Positions 24,937-32,584 of a DNA stretch of 64,000 bases are shown here, in pieces (position 1 is the stretch's first letter; every line of letters starts with the position of its first letter). The notes under the pieces are model-generated. The model saw nothing but the letters and a program-made list of their open reading frames with translations, was not told the DNA's origin and searched no databases. This DNA is from CAWHXG01 sp963833235. Lineage in GTDB: Bacteria; Pseudomonadota; Alphaproteobacteria; Rhodobacterales; Rhodobacteraceae. The stretch lies in assembly GCA_963833235.1 (NCBI GenBank), contig CAWHXG010000004.1, positions 62,001 to 126,000 on the forward strand, written 5' to 3'. The position numbers and the translations under genes were made by a program.

Positions 24937-25737
24937 ATGCGCATCCTCTCGCTGAACGCCTGGGGCGGGCGCCTGCACGGCCCGCTGCTGGAATATCTGC
25001 GCGAAGCCGAGGCGGATATCCTCTGCCTGCAGGAGGTGGTGCATGCCCCCGGGGCGCGCGTGGATTGGCTGGAGTATCGCGACGGTGGGGTGGCGCTGCC
25101 GCAACGGGCCGACCTTTTCGGCGAGATCGCGGCGGCCCTGCCGGATCATGCGGCTAGCTTTTGTCCCGCGGCGCGCGGAATGCTGTGGGACGGCGCGCGC
25201 CCGGTGCCCTCGCTCTGGGGCCTCGCCACCTTCGTGCGCCGGAACCTGCCGGTGATCGCCCAGGCGCAGGGCTTCGTGCACAAGGGCTATGAGGCGGAGG
25301 GGTTCGGCGCCCATCCCCGCTCGCGGAACGCCCATGTGGTGCGCGTCCACGATCCGGCGGCCGGAAGGACGCTGACCGTCGCGCATGTGCACGGATTGAG
25401 GGACCCCGCCGGCAAGGGGGATACGCCGGAGCGGCTGGCGCAGGCGGAGCGGCTGGCGGCATTGGCGGCCGGGGTCGCGGCGCCGGGGGAGGGCCTGGTG
25501 GTGTGCGGCGACTTCAACGTGGAGCCGCAAAGCGCCACCTTCACGGTTCTGGCGCGACTGGGGCTGCATGATCTGGTGACCGGGCGGGGCCATCCCGGTA
25601 CGCGGACGGCGCGCTACACCAAGCCCGGGCGCTTCGCGGATTACATGCTGGTGAACGCTATGGTGCAGGTTACAGGCTTCGACGTCGTGCGCGCGCCGGA
25701 AGTCTCCGACCATTGCCCGCTGGTGCTGGACCTTTAG
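24937..25737 (+). CDS. Endonuclease/exonuclease/phosphatase-family protein
   Basis: Metal-dependent phosphodiesterase fold of 266 residues. The catalytic blocks are MRILSLNAWGG (N-terminal Asn), ADILCLQEVV (Glu), VVCGDFNVEP (Asp and Asn) and VSDHCPLVLDL (Asp-His at the C-terminus). This superfamily covers DNases, sphingomyelinases and inositol phosphatases; the substrate cannot be told. It lies 19 bp after phaC and may be co-transcribed with it, which is odd for a PHA locus but may be just read-through. Confidence 0.88.
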   Translation: MRILSLNAWGGRLHGPLLEYLREAEADILCLQEVVHAPGARVDWLEYRDGGVALPQRADLFGEIAAALPDHAASFCPAARGMLWDGARPVPSLWGLATFVRRNLPVIAQAQGFVHKGYEAEGFGAHPRSRNAHVVRVHDPAAGRTLTVAHVHGLRDPAGKGDTPERLAQAERLAALAAGVAAPGEGLVVCGDFNVEPQSATFTVLARLGLHDLVTGRGHPGTRTARYTKPGRFADYMLVNAMVQVTGFDVVRAPEVSDHCPLVLDL

Positions 25738-26144
25738 CACAGGCCGAAGCGGTTTCGGAAGGCTGCGGTCCCGGGCTTGCCTTGGGCGCGCAGGTTTGGC
25801 CGGTCTGCCTGGTGTGTTGCAGCGGGCGCCTCTGGCTGTCCGCCCAAAAGGGGCGCCTGCCGTTCGGCCGGCGGCAGATTGCGCTTCCGACGGCAAGTCG
25901 CGCTTCACTGGGCGAATGGGCGACAATTCGCGCCCCTGCCGAATGATTGGCTCCGCCAGCAAAGGGGCGTGGAATCAGGGATTTGCCGGCCGCAGCCAAC
26001 CCCGCATGACTTCCCAACGCAGATTTCTTATGCTGCACTGCAGAAAGGCAGTTGAAATGCTGCACTGCAGCATGCATATGAAGCTCAAGGCGACAACGCG
26101 AGGGACTACTTCCCTCCCTCGTTCCAACATACGGAGACGATCCA
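25738..26144. other. 407-bp leader region of phaP
   Basis: No gene seen. The first 270 bases contain several short G/C-rich inverted stretches but no convincing terminator. The last 120 bases hold the phasin promoter and two PhaR-type operators listed separately. Confidence 0.7.
26033..26080 (+). promoter_or_regulatory. phaP promoter with two PhaR operators
   Basis: CTGCACTGCAG occurs at 26033-26043 and again at 26060-26070, 27 bp apart, each part of a longer shared 14-mer. Both fit the CTGC-N3-GCAG sequence bound by PhaR of Paracoccus. A candidate promoter, TTGAAA (26052-26057) with 17-bp spacing to CATATG (26075-26080), brackets the second operator, so PhaR bound there would block polymerase. 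The start of phaP is 65 bp downstream. Confidence 0.75.
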
Positions 26145-26600
26145 ATGGCCATGACCAACACCAACGACCTGACCAAGATGATGCAAGACGTGATGGGCTC
26201 GTTCCCCGTCGACACCAAGGCGATGCAGGATGCCTTCAAGACCCAGGCGACCCTGAACGAGAAGATGAGCAAGGTCGCCCTGGAAGCCGCCGAGAAATCC
26301 ACCGAGATCTCCTCGCGCTGGGCCAAGGACACCCTTGCGAAGCTGGCCGACGTGACGAGCGTCAAGGAGGACCCGCAGGACTATTCCAAGGCGATGACAG
26401 ATTTCGCATCGACCCAGGCCGAGATGGCTTCGGAATCCATGGCCGCCTTCGCCGAGATCGCCAAGCGCGTGCAGATGGAAACGGTCGAGCTGATGCTGGC
26501 CGCCGGCAAGGACATGAGCGAAGACGCCTCTGCCGTGATGAAGAAGGCGACGAGCGACGTGACAACCGCCGCCAAGAAGGCAACGACGCGCACGAACTGA
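26145..26600 (+). CDS. phaP: Phasin
   Basis: PHA granule coat protein of 151 residues, almost entirely predicted helix, with the phasin core LNEKMSKVALEAAEKSTEIS and FAEIAKRVQMETVELMLAAG. The C-terminal tail is Ala/Lys/Thr rich (TAAKKATTR). It has an ATG at 26145 after ACGGAG. It is preceded by a PhaR-regulated promoter and followed by a strong terminator, so it is monocistronic, as expected for an abundant granule protein. Confidence 0.93.
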   Translation: MAMTNTNDLTKMMQDVMGSFPVDTKAMQDAFKTQATLNEKMSKVALEAAEKSTEISSRWAKDTLAKLADVTSVKEDPQDYSKAMTDFASTQAEMASESMAAFAEIAKRVQMETVELMLAAGKDMSEDASAVMKKATSDVTTAAKKATTRTN

Positions 26601-26656
26601 GCGCGTGACAGGATGCGTGGCGGCCCGGGGTCCTCCCCCCCGGGATCGCCGTGCGG

Positions 26657-26684
26657 GGGGTGGGCCTTGGTCCGCCCCTTTTTT
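26657..26684 (+). terminator. Rho-independent terminator after phaP
   Basis: Nine-base-pair stem (left arm 26657-26665, right arm 26670-26678, two G-U pairs) closed by a CUUG tetraloop and followed directly by six T residues (26679-26684). It lies 57 bp after the phaP stop and ahead of phaR. Confidence 0.8.
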
Positions 26685-26773
26685 CGTTGGGGCGGGCTCG
26701 TGCGGGTCCCCTTTCCTTTCGCGGGGCCGGGGCCTAGGTTGAGCGCCACGAGAAACGTCAGGGGGCGCCTTCT

Positions 26774-27367
26774 GTGGCCGAAACCGACAAGCCGCTGCTG
26801 ATCAAGCGCTATGCCAGCCGGCGGCTCTACAATACCGAGACCAGCGATTACGTGACGCTCGAGGATATCGCCAAGGTGATCCGGGCGGGCCGCGAAGTAA
26901 AGATCGTCGATCTAAAGAGCGGCGACGAGCTGACCCGGCAATACCTTTTGCAGATCATCGCCGAGCACGAGAGCCGCGGCGAGAACGTGCTGCCCATCGC
27001 GGTGCTGACCGATCTGGTGCGCAGCTATGCCACCCAGGCGCAAAGCGTGGTGCCGCAGTTCCTGGCGGGGTCGTTCGAGATGCTGCGCGAAAGCCAGGCG
27101 AAGATGATCGAGGGCCTTGGCGTGGTGCCCAGCCCGCTGAACCCGATGGCGGGGTTCGAGGCGATGCAGAAGCAGCAGCGCGCGTTCCTGGCGACCATGG
27201 TGCCGGGCTGGCCGAAGGGCATGGGCAGCACGATGCCGGGTCCGGAGCCCGAGGCCCCGCCCGCCGCGGCGCCGCCTGTGCCACCCGCCGCGTCCGAGGA
27301 GGAGCTTCGCGACATCCGCGCCCAGCTGGCCGATCTGCAAAGCAAGCTGGCGAAGATGAACGAATAA
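26774..27367 (+). CDS. phaR: Polyhydroxyalkanoate synthesis repressor
   Basis: DNA- and PHA-binding repressor of 197 residues. It keeps phasin expression off until polymer appears and titrates it. The N-terminal DNA-binding accumulation-regulator domain (KRYASRRLYNTETSDYVTLE, residues 11-30; DLKSGDELTRQYLLQII) is unmistakable. The middle has the granule-associated helix SVVPQFLAGSFEML, then a Pro/Ala-rich linker and a final helical EEELRDIRAQLADLQSKLAK. Start is GTG 26774 with AGGGGG upstream. Two sites matching its known target precede phaP. Confidence 0.96.
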   Translation: MAETDKPLLIKRYASRRLYNTETSDYVTLEDIAKVIRAGREVKIVDLKSGDELTRQYLLQIIAEHESRGENVLPIAVLTDLVRSYATQAQSVVPQFLAGSFEMLRESQAKMIEGLGVVPSPLNPMAGFEAMQKQQRAFLATMVPGWPKGMGSTMPGPEPEAPPAAAPPVPPAASEEELRDIRAQLADLQSKLAKMNE

Positions 27368-27416
27368 GCGCGGTTCCCGCCGTTCCATTCCCGCCTGCCG
27401 AAGCTGCGCGCGCCGT

Positions 27417-27486
27417 CTTTGCCTTGAAAATATCCTCGGGGGTGAATGGGCCGGGAGGCCCAGAGGGGGCAGACGGCCCCCTTGCC
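27417..27486 (+). repeat. Dispersed structured repeat, copy A
   Basis: A 70-base element between the convergent phaR and aminotransferase genes. It matches copy B (29160-29228, opposite strand) except for two substitutions and one single-base gap. Internal hairpins are conserved: GGGCC-GGGA-GGCCC with a GNRA-type loop, and GGGGGC/GGCCCCC. The element contains TTGAAAATATCCTCGGGGG, a string I recognise as recurring between genes in Rhodobacteraceae. Confidence 0.85.
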
Positions 27487-27596
27487 CCGCCTCCCGAAAG
27501 CTCCCATCCCAGGCAGGAAGTGCCCCGCCGAAGCGCGCCACAGGACGCGACTTGCCCTGCCGTGCCGCGCTGCGAGCTGCCAGCCTCGGGCCGCAT

Positions 27597-28967
27597 TCAG
27601 GCGACGGCGGCGAAAACCTCCGCCAATGCCCGGTCGAGCTTGCCGAACATCTCGTCCATCTGCGCCGAAGTCAGGATGAAGGGCGGGCAGAGCACGATGG
27701 CCTGGCCAAGCGGACGGCAGATCAGGCCCTGGTCGGCGCTGGCATTGGCGATGCGCTCCGAGACGCTGAGATGCCCCGCGAACGGGGTGCGGGTGCCGGG
27801 CTCGGCCACCGCCTCGAGCGCGCCCATCAGGCCGCGGCCGCGCAGCTCGCCGATGTTGGGGTGGCGGTCGCGGAGCCATTCCATGCCGGCCTCGAAGGAC
27901 GGCGTCAGCGTGACGACGTTGTCCATCAGCCCCTCGTCGACGATCAGCCGGGTCGCCGCAAGCGCGATGGCGCAGCCGACCGGGTGGCCCGAGGCGGTGA
28001 ACCCGTGGGGGAATTCCTCGGCCGCGCGGGCTGCGTCGCCGATGCGCGCGGCCAGGTCGGGCCCGAGGATCACCGCGCCCATGGGGAAGAATCCCGCCGT
28101 CATCGCCTTCGAGGCGATCACCGCGTCGGGGGTCAGGCTGTAGCTGTCGCAGCCCCAAAGGGTTCCGGTGCGCCCGAAGCCGCAGATCACCTCGTCGGCG
28201 ATGAAGGGGATGCCGTGGGCCCGCAGGATCGGCAGGATTGCCTCGAAATATCCCGCGGCCGGGGGGATCACCCCGCCGGCGCCCTGCACCGGCTCGGCGA
28301 AGAAGCCGGCGATCGTCTCGGCGCCTTCGGCGGCGATGAGGTCTTCCAACTCCTTCGCCAGGCGGGCGACGAAGGCCGGCTCGTCCTCGCCCTCGCGGTG
28401 CTCGCGCCAGTAATGCGGGCAGGTCAGGTGCAGAAAGCCCGGCAACGGCAGCCCGAAAAGCGCGTTGTAGGGCTTGGCGGTCATCGAGGCGGCGAGCCCG
28501 GTGACCCCGTGATAGCCGTTGACCCGGGTCAGAATCTTGCGCCGCTCCGGCTTGCCCTCGGCGATGGCGAGAAACCACAGCATCTTGACCATGGTGTCGT
28601 TCGCCTCGGAGCCCGAGTTGGTATAGAAGACCTGCCCGCCCTCGAAGGGGGCGAGCGCGGCCAGGCGCTCGCTCAGCGCGACCGTCTGGTCCGACATCCG
28701 CCCGAAAAGCGAGTGATAGCCCGGGAACCGCGCGTATTGCGCCTGCGCGGCGGCGACGAGGGCTGGATGGTCGAAGCCCGCGACCATGTTCCAGAGACCG
28801 GAATTGGCGTCGAGATAGCGGGTGCCGGCGGTATCGACCACATAGGGCCCCTCGCCGTGGGTCAGCACGGTGGTGCCGCGATCGGCAAGTGTCGGCAGGT
28901 CGGTGAAACCATAGAACGAGGCGCGCGCGGCGCGCGCGGCCCAGCCGGTATCGGTTTCGTCGCGCAT
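27597..28967 (-). CDS. Class III aminotransferase, putative polyamine/omega-amino acid type
   Basis: PLP enzyme of 456 residues in the fold-type I class III family (SpuC, beta-alanine or omega-amino acid:pyruvate transaminases). Visible: FYTNSGSEANDTMVKM (phosphate loop), NGYHGVTGLAAS, IADEVICGFGRTG (Asp of the cofactor ring) and SKAMTAGFFPMG with the Schiff-base Lys. Position beside puuA/puuB suggests putrescine:pyruvate or 4-aminobutyrate transamination. The start at 28967 is chosen by the MRDETDTGW...FYGFTDLPTLA similarity; the open frame upstream reads through repeat copy B and is not coding. Confidence 0.9.
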   Translation of the reverse strand: MRDETDTGWAARAARASFYGFTDLPTLADRGTTVLTHGEGPYVVDTAGTRYLDANSGLWNMVAGFDHPALVAAAQAQYARFPGYHSLFGRMSDQTVALSERLAALAPFEGGQVFYTNSGSEANDTMVKMLWFLAIAEGKPERRKILTRVNGYHGVTGLAASMTAKPYNALFGLPLPGFLHLTCPHYWREHREGEDEPAFVARLAKELEDLIAAEGAETIAGFFAEPVQGAGGVIPPAAGYFEAILPILRAHGIPFIADEVICGFGRTGTLWGCDSYSLTPDAVIASKAMTAGFFPMGAVILGPDLAARIGDAARAAEEFPHGFTASGHPVGCAIALAATRLIVDEGLMDNVVTLTPSFEAGMEWLRDRHPNIGELRGRGLMGALEAVAEPGTRTPFAGHLSVSERIANASADQGLICRPLGQAIVLCPPFILTSAQMDEMFGKLDRALAEVFAAVA

Positions 28968-29323
28968 GGGGTCGGCCTCGGTCAGGGAAAGGGATCGCAG
29001 CGGGGCGCAGAATGCCGGTCTCACGCAGAGAGCGCAATGGCGCATGGTGGGCCGGTGTCGCGGTTGCACGTCGGCAGCCGCGGCGCGCCCGCGCCACCTG
29101 GTGGCGCGCGGACGCAAGGGGCTCGATGCCCCGCGCGGCCGGGCTTTTCGCTGGCGAAAGGCAAGGGGCTGTCTGCCCCCTCTGGGCCTCGCGGCCCATT
29201 CACCCCCGAGGATATTTTCAAGGCAAAGAGGGGCGCGATTTTTCCGGCCCGCTTCGGGCGAGTGGCTGACGGCGAGGGCCACGAGGGCTATTGCCGGACT
29301 TCCTGGGCGGCGGGCGGAGCGGG
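28968..29323. other. Intergenic region between the aminotransferase and the LysR relic
   Basis: No gene is seen in this 356-bp stretch. It contains repeat copy B at 29160-29228 and otherwise G/C-rich sequence without a clear promoter. Confidence 0.7.
29160..29228 (-). repeat. Dispersed structured repeat, copy B
   Basis: Inverted partner of copy A at 27417-27486, nearly identical. In this copy the first hairpin is GGGCC-GCGA-GGCCC, so the loop differs but remains a GNRA tetraloop. Together the two copies flank the class III aminotransferase gene as an inverted pair. Confidence 0.85.
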
Positions 29324-29965
29324 ATGAACGGGGCACGGGGCACGCAGGGGCGGATCACGCTTCGGAGGACCGAGGTGGTCGCGGGGGTCGCGAAGGTTCG
29401 CTCGATCCTGGCCGCAGCGCGGCGCGTGGGCTCGAGCCCCTCGGCGGTCAGCCAGCAGCTGGGCAATCTTGAAGCCGGGCCCGGCGCGGTCCGCGTCGAC
29501 CGGGCGGCGCGGCCGCAGCGGCTGACGCCCAGGCGCCATACCTTCTGCCGCCGGGCATCCACCATCCTGGACGAGGCGGCGTCGGCGCGGGCGGACCCGA
29601 CCCGCGGGGATCACTCCAACCTCGCGCGGCTGCGCCTGCGATCGAGGATTTCGACGTCGACGTCACCCGGCGGCTCCTGACCGAGATAGCGGCCTCGCTG
29701 CAGACTTGCGGCTTTTCGCTGAAGACGGGGCCGAGCCACCGACCCCTGCGCCAGCTCCGCGGCTGGTCGCACGACGTGAAGGACGCCGCCGATACCGGGC
29801 TGGTGGCGGTGGGCTATGCCCGATCCTGCGGGATCCCGAAGTTGCGCCGGCGGTGGCGTGCCACGACTGGCTGGCCGGTAAGTTGACGGTTCTGGCGGTG
29901 CCGGCCCGAGGGCGTGGGCCCCGGGTGGGGGGCCCGGGGGCCATGCTGGACGCGGCGGGCGAGGC
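29324..29965 (+). pseudogene. Decayed LysR-family regulator
   Basis: Remnant of a LysR-type regulator. The N-terminal helix-turn-helix is readable (AARRVGSSPSAVSQQLGNLE, then RAARPQRLTPRRHTF). The effector domain continues after a frame change near 29640 (AIEDFDVDVTRRLLTEIA, SLKTGPSHRPL), and after a second near 29820 (CPILRDPEVAPAV, DWLAGKLTVLAVPARG). Several motif residues are also altered, and no intact C-terminus is found. Unlike thyX and hflK, this gene is broadly eroded. It may once have controlled the adjacent polyamine cluster. Confidence 0.75.
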
Positions 29966-29975
29966 CCGCCTCTAC

Positions 29976-31184
29976 TCAGGCACCGGGGTTGGCCTCGGCC
30001 GCCGCGTCCAGCAGCACCTCGGCGATGGCCTGGCATTCCGCCGCCGTGAGCCGGGAAGGCAGCCGGACGTCGCAGGCGCGCATGAGCATCGCCCGGGTCC
30101 GGGGCAGATCGGGTACGGGGCCAAGGAAGCCCCAGTTCCAGAAGGCGCGGGCATTGTCGGTGCTGAGCCCGAAGATCTGCACCGGCAGACCGCGCGCGCG
30201 GGCTGCCTCGATGAACTGCCGCGCCTGTGCGTCGCTCAGCCCGCGCAGGGTGAATTGCAGACTGTCGGGCGCGCGCGCCTCCCCCGGCAGCGCCTCGGGC
30301 ACCGCGAACCGTTCCGGGCAGGCGCGCAGGCGTGCGGCCACGGCATCGTGGTTGGCGCGGCCGGCGGCGACCCGGGCGGGTAGCTCCGCCAATTGAGCCC
30401 GCACCAGAGCGGCGGAGAGGTTGCCGAGACGCATGTTGTAGAGCGGCAGGCGGTTCTGCCATCCGGCCAGCGCCACTGAGAGCGCCGCATCGGCATCGTG
30501 CTTGGCCCAGTTATGCTCGTAGGCGCCCGACATGACGATGGCACGGGCGGCGAGGCTCGGGTCGTCGGTGATGATCATGCCGCCCTCGCCGGCATTGAGC
30601 ATCTTGTAGGACTGGAACGAGAAGCAGCCCATCGCGCCCAGCGTCCCGATGTGCCGGCCCTTCCAGAGGGTGCCGAGGGAATGGGCGGCATCCTCGATCA
30701 CGGCCATGTCGTGCCGGGCGGCGAGCGCCAGGATCGCATCCATGTCGGAGGTGTGGCCGCGCATGTGGCTGACGAGGATCGCGGCGGCGCCGCCGCTCGC
30801 AAGCCGCGCTTCCAGGTCTTCCAAAACAATCCGGAAATCATCGCCAACCTCGACGAGGACGGGCGTGCAGCCGGCATGGACGATGGCCGAGGGCACCGCG
30901 GCGAAGGTGAAGGCCGGCACCAGGACGCGCGCGCCGGGCGGCAGCTCCAGCGCCTTCAGCGCCAGGAAAAGCGCCGCGGAGCACGACGAGACGGCCAGCG
31001 CGTAGCCGGCGCCGAGGGCGGCGGCGAATTCCCGCTCAAGCAGGGTGACGGGCGCATCCGCGGGGGCGGTGTAGCGGAAAAGGTCGCCGCTTTGCAGCAG
31101 GCGCTCGATTTCCGCGCGGGCGGCCTGCGGGATGGGTTCGGCGCAGGTTGTATCTGGCAGGGCGGGGAGGGAGGCGTCGAGCAT
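29976..31184 (-). CDS. DegT/DnrJ/EryC1/StrS-family aminotransferase
   Basis: PLP-dependent enzyme of 402 residues. It has the substrate-entry block VSSCSAALFLALKAL, the cofactor Asp in AVIEDAAHSLG, and the Schiff-base region SFQSYKMLNAGEGG with the catalytic Lys. The family usually aminates keto-sugars for glycan or antibiotic synthesis, yet the neighbours here are polyamine catabolic genes and no sugar genes are near. It ends beside the LysR relic and begins 98 bp beyond the puuB-like gene's stop. The role is therefore unclear. Confidence 0.88.
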   Translation of the reverse strand: MLDASLPALPDTTCAEPIPQAARAEIERLLQSGDLFRYTAPADAPVTLLEREFAAALGAGYALAVSSCSAALFLALKALELPPGARVLVPAFTFAAVPSAIVHAGCTPVLVEVGDDFRIVLEDLEARLASGGAAAILVSHMRGHTSDMDAILALAARHDMAVIEDAAHSLGTLWKGRHIGTLGAMGCFSFQSYKMLNAGEGGMIITDDPSLAARAIVMSGAYEHNWAKHDADAALSVALAGWQNRLPLYNMRLGNLSAALVRAQLAELPARVAAGRANHDAVAARLRACPERFAVPEALPGEARAPDSLQFTLRGLSDAQARQFIEAARARGLPVQIFGLSTDNARAFWNWGFLGPVPDLPRTRAMLMRACDVRLPSRLTAAECQAIAEVLLDAAAEANPGA

Positions 31185-31282
31185 GGGCTTTTCGGTGTTC
31201 CTGAACGTGTTCTACGGGAAAGCTGTAGACGAAAGTTTGCCGCATTTCCATGACGCGCCCCGTCGCGGGCCGGCTCCGGCTT

Positions 31283-32584
31283 TCAGACGCCTAGTCGGTC
31301 GCGCAAGGCGTACCAGCTCATCGCGGCCATCAGGATGGGGCTGCGCAGCGCGGCGCCGCCGGGGAAGGGCGGCACGGGCAGGCGGGCCATCAGCTCGAAC
31401 CGCTCCGACGGGCCGCGCACCGCTTCGGCCAGAAGCGCGCCCGCGAGGGTGGCCAGCGCCACCCCGTGGCCGGAATATCCCGAGGCGGTCAGCAGGCCGG
31501 GGCCGGGGCGGCCGAACCATGGCAGGCGCGATCGGGTGATGGCCAGCGTGCCGCCCCAGGCATGGGTGACGGGGTGGGTGGCCAATTGCGGGTAGAGGCC
31601 GCGCATGCGGGCGGCCACGAGGCCGGCGATGTCCCGCGGGAAGGTGTAGCCGTAGCTTTCGCCGCCGCCGAAGATCATCCGGTTGTCGTGGCTGCGGCGC
31701 CAGTAGTTGACGACGAAGCGGTCGTCGGCCACGGCCACGTCGGTGGGCAGGATCTCGGGGAATGCGTCGAGCGGCTCGGTGGCGACGACGAAGTTGTTGA
31801 TCGGCATGACGCGCGCCGCCGTCGGCAGGTTCAGCGCGCCCAGATAGCCGTTGCAGGCGAGGATGCCGTGGGGGGCGGTGACCGTGCCGCTTGCGGTGCT
31901 GGCCCGGACGGGCGTTCCGGGCGCGACGGCTGTGACCTCGGCGCCCTCGTGCAGGATCGCGCCGGCGGCCTGGGCGGCCCGCGCGAGGCCGAGGACGAAG
32001 CGCAGCGGGTGCAGGTGCCCCGCGCCGGTATCGAGGACGCCACCGGCGAAGGCGGTCGAGCCGGTGGTTTCGGCCATGGCGGGCGCGTCGAGGACCTGCA
32101 GTTTCGCGTAGGCGTAGTCGTGCGTCAGCTTGTCCGCCAGACGGCGGGCATGGTCGAAGCCCGCGGCGGTGCGCACCGCCTCGACGATGCCGCTGCGCCA
32201 GTGGCAGTCGATGGCGTGGCGCGCGATGAGGTGGCGGACCAGTGCCTTGGCGTCCTCGCCGACCTGCCAGAGGGCCTGCGCATCCGCCTGCGGCACCAAC
32301 TTTTCCAGCGCGTCCTGCGTGACCCTTTGGCCGGAGCCCACCTGCCCGCCGTTGCGCCCCGAGGCGCCGAAGCCGATGCGCTGTGCTTCCAGCACCCTCA
32401 CGCTCAGCCCCGCCTCGGCCAGATGCAGGGCGGCGGAAAGGCCGGTGTAGCCGGCGCCGACGATGCAGACGTCGGCGGCCACGTCGCCCTCCAGCGGCGG
32501 GCAGGGCGGCAACGGATCGGCGGTGGCGGCGTACCAGCTGGCCGGATAGGCGCCCGGGCTGTCGTTGCGGTGCAGCAGGCTCAT
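31283..32584 (-). CDS. puuB: FAD-dependent oxidase, gamma-glutamylputrescine oxidase-like
   Basis: Oxidises the free amino group of gamma-glutamylputrescine, giving the aldehyde, ammonia and hydrogen peroxide. It has 433 residues, near PuuB length. Residues about 38-50 are the FAD-binding GAGYTGLSAALHL; GFGASGRNGGQVGSG is the DAO-family signature; GGGESYG and ASGYSGHGVALATL follow at the C-terminal side. The ATG overlaps the puuA stop (ATGA at 32581-32584). The assignment rests on this coupling plus family match; other DAO substrates remain possible. Confidence 0.87.
   Translation of the reverse strand: MSLLHRNDSPGAYPASWYAATADPLPPCPPLEGDVAADVCIVGAGYTGLSAALHLAEAGLSVRVLEAQRIGFGASGRNGGQVGSGQRVTQDALEKLVPQADAQALWQVGEDAKALVRHLIARHAIDCHWRSGIVEAVRTAAGFDHARRLADKLTHDYAYAKLQVLDAPAMAETTGSTAFAGGVLDTGAGHLHPLRFVLGLARAAQAAGAILHEGAEVTAVAPGTPVRASTASGTVTAPHGILACNGYLGALNLPTAARVMPINNFVVATEPLDAFPEILPTDVAVADDRFVVNYWRRSHDNRMIFGGGESYGYTFPRDIAGLVAARMRGLYPQLATHPVTHAWGGTLAITRSRLPWFGRPGPGLLTASGYSGHGVALATLAGALLAEAVRGPSERFELMARLPVPPFPGGAALRSPILMAAMSWYALRDRLGV

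Noticed and set aside
27417..27486. Protein-like translation of the dispersed repeat (begins LKISSGVNGP)
   Set aside because: The same string arises from both repeat copies outside any gene; it is an artefact of translating the repeat.
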